The notes beneath the pieces were generated by a model. That model was not told the origin of the DNA, made no database searches, and saw only the letters and a program-made list of their open reading frames with translations. This document shows positions 37,033 through 47,240 of a stretch of 64,000 nt of DNA, one piece after another (the first letter of the stretch is position 1; every line of letters starts with the position of its first letter). The stretch comes from Mesorhizobium sp. C432A (GTDB taxonomy: Bacteria; Pseudomonadota; Alphaproteobacteria; Rhizobiales; Rhizobiaceae). The translations under genes and the position numbers were made by a program. The DNA is taken from contig NZ_CP100470.1 in NCBI RefSeq assembly GCF_030323145.1, forward strand, positions 3,575,001 to 3,639,000, given 5' to 3'.

Positions 37033-37784
37033 GCTCTGGCCGCCGCAATCGTCGCGGCAACCAGCGCCCCATCGGTGACTGTGGTGCGGTATTCGCGGTC
37101 GAGATCGCCGCCGCCCATGCCGACTTGCGGGTTGCGGTAGGCCATGGCGCTCGGTACATCCTTGAGCGCGGCGAAGTGCATTTCCGTCAGCCCGGTTGAT
37201 GCCAGCACCCCGGCGATGTTTTCGGGGTCCAGCGCGCCGCAGCCGAGGATGATGATGCGGCCGTCGGCCTGGCGGACGAGATCCGCCAACAGGCCGGCGC
37301 CTTCCACCGCGGTGTCCCTCTGGCCGCTGGTCAGCACGCGGCCGACCTTGCAGCGGATCAGCGCTTCCAGCGCCTCGGCCGGGTCGCGGGTCATGTCGAA
37401 GGCGCGGTGGCAGGTGACGGCGAGCGGACCGGCGGCATGGACCAGCGCGCCCATGCGGGTTTCATCGATGGTGCCGTCGGCATCGAGGCAACCGACAACG
37501 ACGCCGGCGACGCCGAGGTCACGAAGCGCTGCGACATCGGCGAGCATCGAGCTGTATTCGGCCTCGCTGTAGAGGAAATCGCCGCCGCGCGGCCGCACGA
37601 TGACATGGAAGGGAATTGTCGCGCTCTCGAGTGCGGCGCGCACCGTGCCGAGGCTGGGCGTGATGCCGCCTTCGACCAGGCTGGCGCAGAGCTCGACCCG
37701 GTCGGCGCCGGCGGCCTGCGCAGCCAGCAGTCCATCGATGCCTTCGACGCAGATTTCGATCAGGGGGCGAGCATTTCCGACCAA
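37029..37784 (-). CDS. cutC: CutC family protein
   Basis: 251 aa if started at TTG 37784, which has AAAGGA 7 nt upstream and gives the usual CutC length; the open frame runs further to 37898 without a better start. TIM-barrel family motifs: IEICVEGIDGLLAAQAAGADRVELC at the N-terminus, HVIVRPRGGDFLYSEAE, and CHRAFDMTRDP. It is annotated for copper homeostasis, but that role is disputed in the literature. Overlaps the start of the GNAT gene. Confidence 0.85.
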   Translation of the reverse strand: MVGNARPLIEICVEGIDGLLAAQAAGADRVELCASLVEGGITPSLGTVRAALESATIPFHVIVRPRGGDFLYSEAEYSSMLADVAALRDLGVAGVVVGCLDADGTIDETRMGALVHAAGPLAVTCHRAFDMTRDPAEALEALIRCKVGRVLTSGQRDTAVEGAGLLADLVRQADGRIIILGCGALDPENIAGVLASTGLTEMHFAALKDVPSAMAYRNPQVGMGGGDLDREYRTTVTDGALVAATIAAARA

Positions 37785-37898
37785 GGGGCGATCCTTTATG
37801 ATTGCATGACGGCCAGCCCTAGCATCGGCTCGGTTGGTGGGGAAGCCGGAACAGCCAGTCGCTGCTTGGGCCAGCCCGGCAACCCGGCCGATCCGCAA

Positions 37899-38330
37899 TT
37901 ACTGGCGCAGCACCGTGTTCTTGGCGCCTTGTTCGACCTGGTCGATGACCAGCAGCTTGACCGGGCCGTCGCCGATGTTGGTGGCCTGGTGCCACTGGCC
38001 GATCATCTCGATGATGAAATCGCCCGTCTTGTAGGTGTTGCTGTTGCCGGTCTCGACATTCGTCACTTTGAGTGTCCCGGCCTCGACATAGGCGTAGCGG
38101 GCAAACGGGTGCTTGTGCACCGGCAGAGTGGCGCCGACCGCAATGTCATAGGTTGAAACCAGGACCTGGACATTTTTCTGCGGCAGCACGATCGGCTGGC
38201 CGGACGCCGTCTGGCTGCGATCGGCAAGCGGCGTGACGACAACCGGCGGGCTGGTACTGTCCAGCGCCCGAGCGGGGTTTGCAGATAGCGCCGCCGCGAA
38301 CAGCAGCATCGATGCCAGGATCTTTCGCAT
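37899..38330 (-). CDS. exported cupin domain protein
   Basis: 143 aa from ATG 38330. Signal peptide (about residues 1-22, cleavage near ARA-LD), then a single cupin barrel with VGATLPVHKHPFARYAYVEAG holding the usual His-x-His metal ligands and GQWHQATNIGDGP holding the second-motif His. Periplasmic; the function is unknown. Confidence 0.75.
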   Translation of the reverse strand: MRKILASMLLFAAALSANPARALDSTSPPVVVTPLADRSQTASGQPIVLPQKNVQVLVSTYDIAVGATLPVHKHPFARYAYVEAGTLKVTNVETGNSNTYKTGDFIIEMIGQWHQATNIGDGPVKLLVIDQVEQGAKNTVLRQ

Positions 38331-38408
38331 GGTTCCTCCAGGTTTTACCGCCACCGCGCGGGCGCGACGCCAAACTTCTATCTCTCGTCAGTTACTGGAG
38401 ACACAACG

Positions 38409-38795
38409 TCATCCGCCGGTGCCGTCGTCCATCATCGTATTCGTGAGCGCTTCATAGATGTTGCTGCATACCTGGGACCGCGGACAGTGTTTTACGATGA
38501 ATACCGGCACGACAGTCGGTGCGGCGGCGATCAGGATTTGCAGGAAGAGAGGAGCAGGCTCGAAGCGTTTGCCAAACAAGGCTCGGCAAGCGAAGTAGAG
38601 ACTTTGAGCCAGGCATGCCCAGACAAGGACATGCAACAGCGTGCTCGTTGCTCGGGCATAGGGCGTTATGTATCCGTCGGGAAAGCCGACCATGCCAAGG
38701 TCGACGAGCCACTGCAGAGCCAGAACGCAGGACAGGCATGCCGCCAGAAAGAGCGCCACGCGGGTAACCAAAACTCTGCTGCGATCCACGCTCAT
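38409..38795 (-). CDS. small membrane protein of unknown function
   Basis: 128 aa from ATG 38795 (five further in-frame codons lie upstream). Three membrane segments, near residues 10-35, 48-73 and 82-105, and a Cys-containing tail (KHCPRSQVCSN). No family recognised. It lies between a cupin gene and alkB on the same strand but is not closely coupled to either. Confidence 0.6.
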   Translation of the reverse strand: MSVDRSRVLVTRVALFLAACLSCVLALQWLVDLGMVGFPDGYITPYARATSTLLHVLVWACLAQSLYFACRALFGKRFEPAPLFLQILIAAAPTVVPVFIVKHCPRSQVCSNIYEALTNTMMDDGTGG

Positions 38796-38859
38796 GTGCG
38801 ATCGAAGCACAACTGCGCTCGGTCTTCCAGAGCGGCTGCTGCGTGGCTTGGAGTGTGGC

Positions 38860-39456
38860 CTATTTCAGAGTGCGCAGCGTGATCGAATAGCGGTGCCCGG
38901 CGACCGGCGGAATGCTGTGCTCCCACTCGTGGCGCGCCGGGCCGTCCATGAGATAGAGGGACCTCGGTTCGACCTCGATCGTCTCGCGATCCCATTTCGA
39001 GCCGTTTTTGCGGCGCAGCCGAAAGCTGCAGGGCGCCAGCAGCGAGACGCCGGCGACGAGATCGAAATGCGGCTTGTCGCGATGCCAACCTATGCCCGCG
39101 CCCGGCCGATACTCGTTGATGAGCACTTGCGCGAATTCCGTGGCCTGCCTGCCGGCAAAATCCGCGACCTTGTCGCGAAGCGGCAGCAGGAATTTCGGGA
39201 TGGGCGGCGCTTCGACGACCTGGCGCCGGTCGTAGTCGTAGCGCCAGCCGAAGCCGGCGACCTGCCGGTTGGCAAGGTGGCCGTGGAAATCGAACGGCTT
39301 GAAGGACAGTTCATTGAGGTGACGGACCAGTTCCGCCTCTTCGTCCGTTGTGATCAGGCTAGGCCGGTAAGAAAATCCTTCCGGCAGCGTGTCGGCCGCG
39401 CCGAAGAGATCGCCCTGGCTGGCATACGCTGTTGTACTGGATTTCGTCTGTGCCAT
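38860..39456 (-). CDS. alkB: alpha-ketoglutarate-dependent dioxygenase AlkB
   Basis: 198 aa from ATG 39456. Fe(II)/2-oxoglutarate enzyme with the H-x-D ligand pair in GIGWHRDKPHFD, the distal His in GPARHEWEHS and the 2-oxoglutarate Arg in RYSITLR. It repairs alkylated bases by oxidative demethylation. Shorter AlkB type (family 2 like); a stand-alone gene here. Confidence 0.9.
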   Translation of the reverse strand: MAQTKSSTTAYASQGDLFGAADTLPEGFSYRPSLITTDEEAELVRHLNELSFKPFDFHGHLANRQVAGFGWRYDYDRRQVVEAPPIPKFLLPLRDKVADFAGRQATEFAQVLINEYRPGAGIGWHRDKPHFDLVAGVSLLAPCSFRLRRKNGSKWDRETIEVEPRSLYLMDGPARHEWEHSIPPVAGHRYSITLRTLK

Positions 39457-39602
39457 CTGACGGAGAGATAGGAAGCCTCGCCACCCGGGCAAGATTTTCG
39501 GCGTTGTGGTGCGCCTCCCTGTCGGAACCTCCGCATCGTTGCGGCATTACGCATGTTCGAAGCAGGATTTGGAGAAGATTTGGGGACGATGGGATTTTCG
39601 AC

Positions 39603-39830
39603 ATGCCGTCCACTGCCATCCGCAATACCCACTACGACCCGTCGACGAAAATCCTCTCGGTCTGGTTCGTCCCGAGCGGAGCCCGCTACGACTACGAGGA
39701 GGTCGAGCCCGAGACCTACGCGGCGTTCCGCGCCGCCTTCTCGAAAGGGCAATTTTTCAACGAGTTCGTGCGCGATCGCTACCGGTTTCACCTGGTTGAA
39801 GAAGGGCGTCCGCGAGCAACCGGGTTCTGA
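39603..39830 (+). CDS. KTSC domain protein
   Basis: 75 aa from ATG 39603. One KTSC-like domain: IRNTHYDPSTKILSVWFV, then YDYEEVEPETYAAFRAA and FNEFVRDRYRF. Such proteins occur alone or fused to Lys-tRNA synthetases; the role of stand-alone copies is unknown. Confidence 0.75.
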   Translation: MPSTAIRNTHYDPSTKILSVWFVPSGARYDYEEVEPETYAAFRAAFSKGQFFNEFVRDRYRFHLVEEGRPRATGF

Positions 39831-39954
39831 AGGTGCGGTGATCCGTATAAGGTCGCGAACCCCAATTGCTTTTCAAATTGACTTGTTTCAACCTGCTTTG
39901 TGGGGACGGACAATGCCGTGGTCGAGATGGCCGTAACATTGGGGGAGGCAGCTT

Positions 39955-40347
39955 TTGAAATGCATATTGATTCTACTCGGCGTGGTAGGTGTCCTGTCTT
40001 CCGCTGCGTCTGCAAAAGATAATCGACAACACATCGACCCTGCCTATCAAAAAAACATCAACTATCTGGCCGGGCTGTCCGACGCCCAGTTGAAATTGGT
40101 CGTAACATGGTCAGCTAACGTCATCGCCGTTACGACGCGATGCCCGGCGCTGCAGCTGACTCCAGACGGAAAATCCAAAATAACGGCGATATACATCTTG
40201 TACGATGTGCAAGATAAACACCTGATACCCAATCCCCCCGAATTCAAGAGAGCCATCAGGTTTTATGAAGGCGCTTACCGCACGGCGGCGCAACGCACTG
40301 ACAGCTGTCGGGCGGAGAAAGCCAAGGACCCGGGAAGCTACCGGTAA
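39955..40347 (+). CDS. small exported protein of unknown function
   Basis: 130 aa from TTG 39955, with GGGGGAGG about 7 nt upstream. Signal peptide (residues about 1-20, cleavage near ASA-KD), then a short domain with two Cys (TRCPALQL and DSCRAEK) that could form a disulfide. Base composition is somewhat AT-richer than the neighbours. No family recognised. Confidence 0.6.
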   Translation: MKCILILLGVVGVLSSAASAKDNRQHIDPAYQKNINYLAGLSDAQLKLVVTWSANVIAVTTRCPALQLTPDGKSKITAIYILYDVQDKHLIPNPPEFKRAIRFYEGAYRTAAQRTDSCRAEKAKDPGSYR

Positions 40348-40770
40348 ATAGTTGTCGGCATGATCGACTAGCAGTGATTTGGCTCGCCGGAACCCCGGCG
40401 AAGCGCGAATTCTCTATAGCCCCTTCGCCAAATCGCCGCGAGAACTCACGGCCCGAAAACGCGACCGGACCGCGCGGACGCGCTTCGCCTTGCTGGTGAC
40501 GCCCCCACCGTCACTTCGCAACCGAGCCCCCGCAAAAATGGACCTGGAGGCTTCTAGCGCGGGCATCGATTGTCTGGAAAGGCAACGGCGCACTGGCTTG
40601 GTTGAATTATCGGCCGCCACCGCGGAAATCGTGCGGACGGAAGCCAAACGGCGACTGCATAGCCGCTCATCAAAGCCCTGTTCAACTCCTCAATTTGTGG
40701 TAAGGTGATCATACCAGTTAATAACGTGACGATCGGCGCGGCCGTCGTTTGAATCGGGAGTAGGGATTAC
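40348..40770. other. intergenic region before apnO
   Basis: 423 bp. No convincing gene: the open frame at 40379-40708 has no ribosome site and an Arg-rich, low-information product. The right end holds the operator-like motif at 40698-40717, so the apnO promoter should be there. Confidence 0.6.
40698..40717. promoter_or_regulatory. operator candidate 1 of the apiose cluster
   Basis: TGGTAAGGTGATCATACCA has TGGTA/TACCA ends around 9 nt. Its core TGATCATACCAG matches TCATCATACCAG at 41708 and TCATTATACCAG at 49912. It lies 54 bp before apnO. Candidate site for the GntR regulator encoded at 49078-49791. Confidence 0.5.
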
Positions 40771-41598
40771 ATGACGACGATTGCGCTGCTCGGTGCCGGC
40801 GGCAAAATGGGTTACCGCCTGTCGACCAATTTTCGCGGATCGCTCTACACGGTACGCCATGTCGAGGTGAGCGAGGCCGGCCGCGAGCGGCTGAAGACCG
40901 GACTGGGCTTTGACGCGGTCAGTGCCGATGCGGCGCTGGACGGGGCGGATATCGTCATCCTGGCCGTTCCCGATACGCATATCGGCAAGGTGGCGGCTGA
41001 TATCGAGAGCAAGCTCGCGCCTGGCACGATGGTGATAGTGCTCGACGCGGCCGCACCCTTCGCCGGCCATCTGCCCAACCGGCCGGACCTGACCTATTTC
41101 GTCACCCATCCCTGTCATCCGCCGATCTTCAACGACGAGACCGACATGGCGGCCAAGAAGGATTATTTTGGCGGCGTCAAGGCCAAGCAGCATATGGTCA
41201 GCGCGCTGATGCAGGGGCCGGAAGCGGACTACGCCAAGGGCGAGGCGGTCGCAAAAATCATCTGGGCGCCGGTCATGCGCTCGCACCGTGTCACCGTCGA
41301 ACAGATGGCGCTGCTGGAGCCCGGTCTCTCGGAGACGGTGTGCGCGTCACTGCTTGTCGTCATGAAGGAAGCCGTCGACGAGGTCGTCGCGCGAGGCGTC
41401 GACCAACAGGCGGCGCTCGATTTCCTGCTCGGCCACATGAACGTGCTCGGCGCCGTGATTTTCGGCGAGACCAAGGGCGTATTCTCGGATGCCTGCAACA
41501 AGGCGATCGAATTCGGCAAGCCGGTGCTGATGCGCGACGACTGGAAGCGGGTGTTCGAGCCCGAAGAGATCGCCGCCAGCATTCGGCGCATTACCTGA
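40771..41598 (+). CDS. apnO: D-apionate oxidoisomerase
   Basis: 275 aa. N-terminal NAD(P)-binding fold (IALLGAGGKMGYRLS) and a C-terminal phosphogluconate-dehydrogenase-like helical domain (FVTHPCHPP region, then MRSHRVTVEQMALLEPGLSE). This family was shown to convert D-apionate to 3-oxo-isoapionate in D-apiose breakdown. Presence of the dehydrogenase, lactonase, kinase and decarboxylase of that pathway in the next 11 kb makes the assignment firm. Own transcription unit with an operator-like site just upstream. Confidence 0.85.
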   Translation: MTTIALLGAGGKMGYRLSTNFRGSLYTVRHVEVSEAGRERLKTGLGFDAVSADAALDGADIVILAVPDTHIGKVAADIESKLAPGTMVIVLDAAAPFAGHLPNRPDLTYFVTHPCHPPIFNDETDMAAKKDYFGGVKAKQHMVSALMQGPEADYAKGEAVAKIIWAPVMRSHRVTVEQMALLEPGLSETVCASLLVVMKEAVDEVVARGVDQQAALDFLLGHMNVLGAVIFGETKGVFSDACNKAIEFGKPVLMRDDWKRVFEPEEIAASIRRIT

Positions 41599-41707
41599 GA
41601 CAGGCCGAGTCGGGCGCTTGCCGGAGCGCCTCGATGGCTCGACACACCCGCCATGACGAACAGATGTTTTGCTCAGTGGGAACATGTCACCTCAATTAGT
41701 GATTGAC

Positions 41708-41719
41708 TCATCATACCAG
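41708..41719. promoter_or_regulatory. operator candidate 2 of the apiose cluster
   Basis: TCATCATACCAG, sharing 10 of 12 positions with candidate 1 and 11 of 12 with candidate 3. It lies 203 bp before the importer's binding-protein gene. Confidence 0.5.
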
Positions 41720-41880
41720 TTGGCTTAGCTGTTGATGGCTTGGGCAAGGATTCGCGAGAAGTACGAAGCCTGGGCGAGTGGAGGGACGGCGGGGGAGCAG
41801 CGATCGTTTGGGAAGCCGGCACCGGCATTCAGCCTGAACGGATTGGCGGCCCGCGTTGCGCGACGAATTCGAGTGCAGAG

Positions 41881-42863
<983 letters not shown>

Positions 42864-42882
42864 GCCGGCGTGACATGAACAG

Positions 42883-42910
42883 CGAGGGGCGACCCAAGGG
42901 TCGTCCCTCG
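42883..42910 (+). other. intercistronic hairpin after the binding-protein gene
   Basis: CGAGGGGCGACC (42883-42894), loop CAAG, GGTCGTCCCTCG (42899-42910), a 12-bp stem with one G-U pair. Likely protects or ends part of the mRNA so that binding protein is made in excess over the membrane parts. The erythritol locus has an analogous stem at 62513-62539. Confidence 0.65.
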
Positions 42911-42954
42911 TCGGCATTTTCCGTGGGTATTGATCACATGCTCAACAAGCCATC

Positions 42955-43598
42955 ATGCTGAACAACAAGCCGACCTGGCCGATCCTTGCCGTGATACTCG
43001 GCATCAGCTTGACCGCCTGCAAGATCCTCCCGACCCTTCGGGGGGCAGCGGCAATGCCGCCGTCTTCAATCCGGACAAGATGGTCGAGGAGATCTGGGCG
43101 GCGAAGGTCGTGCCTTACCTCCAGCAGAAGGCCGGGCCGTTTGCCGAGGTCCACGCTCTGGCGAAAACCGATCCTGCTTCCGCTGGCGGCAAATATGGCA
43201 ATCCGAAGAAGCAGGCGAATTCGCCATGGACCTTCGCGGTTCGCGTCGAGGGCAAGATCATCGCCGCCAACACGCAGTCGCGGGCAGCGACCATGGATGT
43301 CGATGTCGACGGCGACGGCAAGGCCGATGCGCGGGTCCAGATCGGACCGGCGATGCGCGGAACCGCGCTGCGCGACAGTCTCGATTTCATCCAGTTCAAC
43401 GATTTTACCAACCAGATCGACTTCGCCCAGTTCGGCAAGGCGTTCAACGCCTATGCCGTCAAGGCCGTGCTTGCCAAACTGCCGCGTGACGCGCTGGAAG
43501 GCCGGACCGCCAAGGTCCTCGGCGCCTATACGCTCGAAAACGGCCAGGACCTGCCGCTGGTGACGCCGGCGGAGGCAGAAATCGGGCCGAAGCCATGA
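42955..43598 (+). pseudogene. DUF2291 family lipoprotein, broken by a frameshift
   Basis: From ATG 42955 the frame reads a lipoprotein signal (ILGISLTACK, lipobox Cys23) but leaves the family sequence after KILPT. The following family sequence, from DPSGGSGNAAVFNPDKMVEEIW to the end at 43598, is in the next frame. One extra C in the CCC run at 43029-43031 would join them into about 214 aa. An intact 215-aa relative lies at 58179-58826. DUF2291 genes accompany ribose-type ABC importers; their role is unknown. Mutation or sequence error cannot be separated here. The end overlaps the ATPase start by 4 nt. Confidence 0.75.
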
Positions 43599-45142
43599 GC
43601 GCCGCGGTTGCTCACGATGTCGTCTTGAAGCTGGAAGACGTCTCGAAGGTCTATTCCGGCACCGTCGCGGTCAAGCGCGCGAATTTCGAGGTGCGCAAGG
43701 GCGCCGTCAATGTGCTGGTCGGCGAAAACGGCGCCGGCAAATCGACGCTGATGAAGATCATCGCCGGCGTCGAACAGCCGACGCTCGGCCGGATCCTCCT
43801 GGAAGGGGAGGAGGTCTCCTTCTCGTCATCGGGCGACGCGGTGAACCGCGGCATCGGCATGGTGTTCCAGGAGCTGAACCTGTTTGGCAATATGACCGTC
43901 GCCGAGAACATCTTCGCCACGCGCGAGATCACCAACCGGTTTCGCAAGATCGACCGCAAGGAGCAGGAGCGCCGTGCGGCCCAATTTCTCGAACGCCTGC
44001 AGGCCGGGATCCGACCGGACATGCTGGTCGAGGATCTGCGCATCGGCCAGCAGCAGCTGGTCGAGATCGCCAAGGCGGTTTCGCTCGATGCACGCATCCT
44101 GATCATGGACGAGCCGACCTCGGCGCTGAGTGCGGCGGAAGTCGAGATCCTGTTCAAGGTGATCGCCGACCTCAAGGCGCGCGGCGTGGCCATCGTCTAC
44201 ATCTCGCACCGGCTGGAAGAACTGATCCGCATCGGCGACTACATCACCGTGCTGCGCGATGGGCACATCACCGGCCAGGAGGAGATGAAAAACGTCGACA
44301 CGCGGTGGATCGTGCGGCAGATGATCGGTTCCGACGCCAAGGATTTCGCCAAGGCCGACGGCCATGTTCCCGGCGAAGAGATATTCCGCGCCGAGGACAT
44401 CTGCCTGCCGCGGGCTACCGGGGGGCTGGCGGTCGATCACGTCTCGCTGTCGCTGCGCGCCGGCGAGATACTCGGCATATACGGCCTGATGGGCGCCGGG
44501 CGAAGCGAGCTGTTCGACTGCATCATGGGCCGCCATGGCCAGGCGACCGGCGCGATCTTCATCGCCGGCAAAAAGGTCAAGGAGCGCGACACGACGCGGC
44601 GTATCCGGCGCGGGCTGGCGCTGATCCCCGAAGACCGCCAACGCGAAGGGCTGGTGTCGATCCTCTCCGTCGCCAGCAATCTGACGCTGGCCAGCCTGTC
44701 GCGCTTTGTCCGCCTGTTCCACATCCGCGGCGGCCACGAGAAGCAGGCGGTGATGCAGATGGTGCGGGAACTGGCGATCAAGGTCGCCCACCCGGCGCAG
44801 GAGGTGTCGTCGCTGTCGGGCGGCAACCAGCAAAAGGTGGTGATCGGCAAGGCGCTGCTCACCGGGCCGAAGGTGCTGCTGATGGATGAGCCCAGCCGCG
44901 GCATCGATGTCGGCGCCAAGGCCGACGTCTTCCGCACCATGCGCAAACTGTCGCGCGACGGGTTGGGCATTCTGTTCGCCACCTCGGATCTCGATGAGGT
45001 GATGGCGCTGGCCGACCGCATCGCGGTGATGAGCAATGGAAAACTGACCGGCATGTTCGATCGCGCCGAGGCGACGGAGGCAGCCCTTGTCGCCGCCTCG
45101 GCACTTGGCCACGGACCGGCCCCGCACACGGAGAACCCATGA
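43595..45142 (+). CDS. sugar ABC transporter ATP-binding protein (probable D-apiose)
   Basis: 515 aa with two ABC domains, as in RbsA-type ATPases. Domain 1: Walker A GENGAGKST, signature variant LRIGQQQLVEIAKA, Walker B ILIMDEPTSAL. Domain 2: degenerate Walker A (GLMGAGRSE), full signature LSGGNQQKVVIGKAL and LLMDEPSRGIDVG. Such asymmetry is normal in this family. Overlaps the previous frame and the following permease start by 4 nt each. Confidence 0.9.
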   Translation: MSAAVAHDVVLKLEDVSKVYSGTVAVKRANFEVRKGAVNVLVGENGAGKSTLMKIIAGVEQPTLGRILLEGEEVSFSSSGDAVNRGIGMVFQELNLFGNMTVAENIFATREITNRFRKIDRKEQERRAAQFLERLQAGIRPDMLVEDLRIGQQQLVEIAKAVSLDARILIMDEPTSALSAAEVEILFKVIADLKARGVAIVYISHRLEELIRIGDYITVLRDGHITGQEEMKNVDTRWIVRQMIGSDAKDFAKADGHVPGEEIFRAEDICLPRATGGLAVDHVSLSLRAGEILGIYGLMGAGRSELFDCIMGRHGQATGAIFIAGKKVKERDTTRRIRRGLALIPEDRQREGLVSILSVASNLTLASLSRFVRLFHIRGGHEKQAVMQMVRELAIKVAHPAQEVSSLSGGNQQKVVIGKALLTGPKVLLMDEPSRGIDVGAKADVFRTMRKLSRDGLGILFATSDLDEVMALADRIAVMSNGKLTGMFDRAEATEAALVAASALGHGPAPHTENP

Positions 45143-46203
45143 CTGACATCCCGGCCAAGGCGGCTGTCTCCTCCGTTTCGAGCGGCTCGCTGCTGCTGAC
45201 GCTGATGAAGGCGAGGACCTTCATCGCGCTGATCGCCGTCTTGATCTTCTTCTCGATCGCGGCGCCGAATTTCCTGTCGACAGCCAATCTGATCCTGATG
45301 TCGAAACATGTGGCGCTGAACGCCTTCCTCGCCATGGGCATGACCTTCGTCATCATCACCGGCGGCATCGATCTCTCAGTCGGCTCGATCGTCGGCCTGT
45401 GCGGCATGGTCGCCGGCTACCTCGTGCTCAACGGCATCGACCTGCAATTCGGCTACACCGTCCATTGCAACGTCGTCGAGATCGCGCTGATCACGCTGGC
45501 GGTCGGCATATTGATCGGCGCCGTCAACGGACTGCTGATCACCAGGCTGAACGTCGCGCCGTTCATCGCCACGCTCGGCGTGCTCTATGTCGCGCGCGGC
45601 CTGGCGTTGCTGTCGTCGGACGGCCGCACCTTCCCCAACCTCGTCGGCAAGCCGGAGCTTGGCACCACCGGGTTTGGTTTCCTCGGCGCCGGGCGGCTGC
45701 TCGGCCTGCCGGTGGCGATCTGGATACTGATCGTCGTTGCGCTGGCGGCGGCCTACCTCGCCAAATACACCCCGCTCGGCCGCCACATCTTCGCCGTCGG
45801 CGGCAATGAACGGGCGTCGCGAATTTCGGGCGTTCGTGTCAACATGGTGAAAATGTTCGTCTACATGTTCTCCGGCTTCTGCGCGGCGATCGTCGGCCTG
45901 ATCATCTCGTCCGAACTGATGGCCTCGCACCCGGCAACAGGCGAAAGTTTCGAGCTCAACGCCATTGCGGCGGCGGTGCTCGGCGGCACCTCGATGTCGG
46001 GTGGGCGCGGCACGATCGGCGGCACCATTGTCGGCGCCTTCGTCATCGGCATTCTTTCGGACGGGTTGGTGATGATGGGCGTGAGTTCCTTCTGGCAGAT
46101 GGTGATCAAGGGCCTCGTCATCATCGTCGCCGTCGTCGTCGACCAAGCGCAGCGCCGGCTGCAGAGCCGGGTGACGCTGATGCAGATGGCAAAGGCAGGC
46201 TGA
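45139..46203 (+). CDS. sugar ABC transporter permease (probable D-apiose)
   Basis: 354 aa, CUT2 permease with about 9-10 membrane segments; family motif ITGGIDLSVGSIVGLCG early and GGTSMSGGRGTIGGT late. Homodimer in the inner membrane with the ATPase above. Start overlaps the ATPase stop (ATGA); the dehydrogenase gene starts 2 nt after its stop, so the operon continues. Confidence 0.9.
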   Translation: MTDIPAKAAVSSVSSGSLLLTLMKARTFIALIAVLIFFSIAAPNFLSTANLILMSKHVALNAFLAMGMTFVIITGGIDLSVGSIVGLCGMVAGYLVLNGIDLQFGYTVHCNVVEIALITLAVGILIGAVNGLLITRLNVAPFIATLGVLYVARGLALLSSDGRTFPNLVGKPELGTTGFGFLGAGRLLGLPVAIWILIVVALAAAYLAKYTPLGRHIFAVGGNERASRISGVRVNMVKMFVYMFSGFCAAIVGLIISSELMASHPATGESFELNAIAAAVLGGTSMSGGRGTIGGTIVGAFVIGILSDGLVMMGVSSFWQMVIKGLVIIVAVVVDQAQRRLQSRVTLMQMAKAG

Positions 46204-46205
46204 GC

Positions 46206-47240
46206 ATGGCGGAGTTGCGGGGAGGGCTCATCGGCTGCGGCTTCTTTGCCATCAACCAGATGCATGCCTGGCGCGACATTGAAGGCGCCGCGATGGTCGC
46301 CATTTGCGACCGCGACCCGGAGCGGCTGCGCATCATCGGCGACCAGTTCGGCATTGCGAAGCGCTACACCGACGCGGCAGAGATGTTTGCAAGCGAAAGC
46401 CTCGACTTCGTCGATATCGCCACCACCGTTCCCAGCCATCGTCCGCTGGTCGAGATGGCGGCGCTGCACCGTGTGCCGGTGATTTGCCAAAAGCCGTTCG
46501 CGCCGACGCTTGCCGACGCCAAGGCGATGGTGAGGGCCTGCGTGGAAGCCGGCGTACCGCTGATGGTGCATGAGAATTTTCGCTGGCAGTCGGCGATCCA
46601 GGCGGTGCGTGCCGTGCTCGACAGCGGCGAGATCGGCACGCCGTTCTTCGGGCGCATCTCCTTCCGCTCTGCCTATGACGTGTTTTCCGGCCAGCCCTAT
46701 CTCGCCGAGGGAAAGCGCTTCATCATCGAGGACCTCGGTATCCACAGTCTCGACATCGCCCGTTTTCTACTGGGCGACGTGTCGACGATCACGACGCGAA
46801 CCGCGCGCATCAACCCCGGCATCGCGGGCGAAGATGTCGCGACGATGCTGATGGACCACAAGAGCGGGGCGACGTCAGTGGTCGACTGTAGCTACGCGAC
46901 GAAGCTCGCCACCGAACCGTTTCCCGAAACGCTGATCGAGATCGACGGCAGCGACGGCACGATCCGCTTGGCGCAGGGATATCGGCTCACCGTCACCGGC
47001 AGGAGCGGCACGAAGATCACCGACGTTTCGCCGCCCGTACTCGCCTGGGCATCGCGCCCATGGCACAACATCCAGGAGAGCGTCGTCGCCATCCAGCAGC
47101 ACTGGGTCGACTGCCTGGCAAAGGGAACCGAGCCGGCGACCTCGGGCGCCGACAATCTCAAGACATTCGCGCTGGTCGAGGCGGCCTATCTGGGCGCCGC
47201 GAGCCACGAACTTGTCCACCTGGATGGCTTGCTGACATGA
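46206..47240 (+). CDS. apsD: D-apiose dehydrogenase (Gfo/Idh/MocA family)
   Basis: 344 aa. N-terminal NAD(P) fold (GLIGCGFFAINQMHAW) and the family EKP-type motif in the form CQKPFAP, with the catalytic Lys. It should oxidise D-apiose to D-apionolactone, the first intracellular step. It sits between the permease and the lactonase gene, overlapping the latter by 4 nt. Identity as ApsD rests on the pathway context; other Gfo/Idh/MocA enzymes look similar. Confidence 0.82.
   Translation: MAELRGGLIGCGFFAINQMHAWRDIEGAAMVAICDRDPERLRIIGDQFGIAKRYTDAAEMFASESLDFVDIATTVPSHRPLVEMAALHRVPVICQKPFAPTLADAKAMVRACVEAGVPLMVHENFRWQSAIQAVRAVLDSGEIGTPFFGRISFRSAYDVFSGQPYLAEGKRFIIEDLGIHSLDIARFLLGDVSTITTRTARINPGIAGEDVATMLMDHKSGATSVVDCSYATKLATEPFPETLIEIDGSDGTIRLAQGYRLTVTGRSGTKITDVSPPVLAWASRPWHNIQESVVAIQQHWVDCLAKGTEPATSGADNLKTFALVEAAYLGAASHELVHLDGLLT

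Noticed and set aside
40379..40708. Possible 109-aa gene before apnO
   Set aside because: No ribosome site, Arg/Ser-rich random-looking product, and it overlaps the operator-like region.
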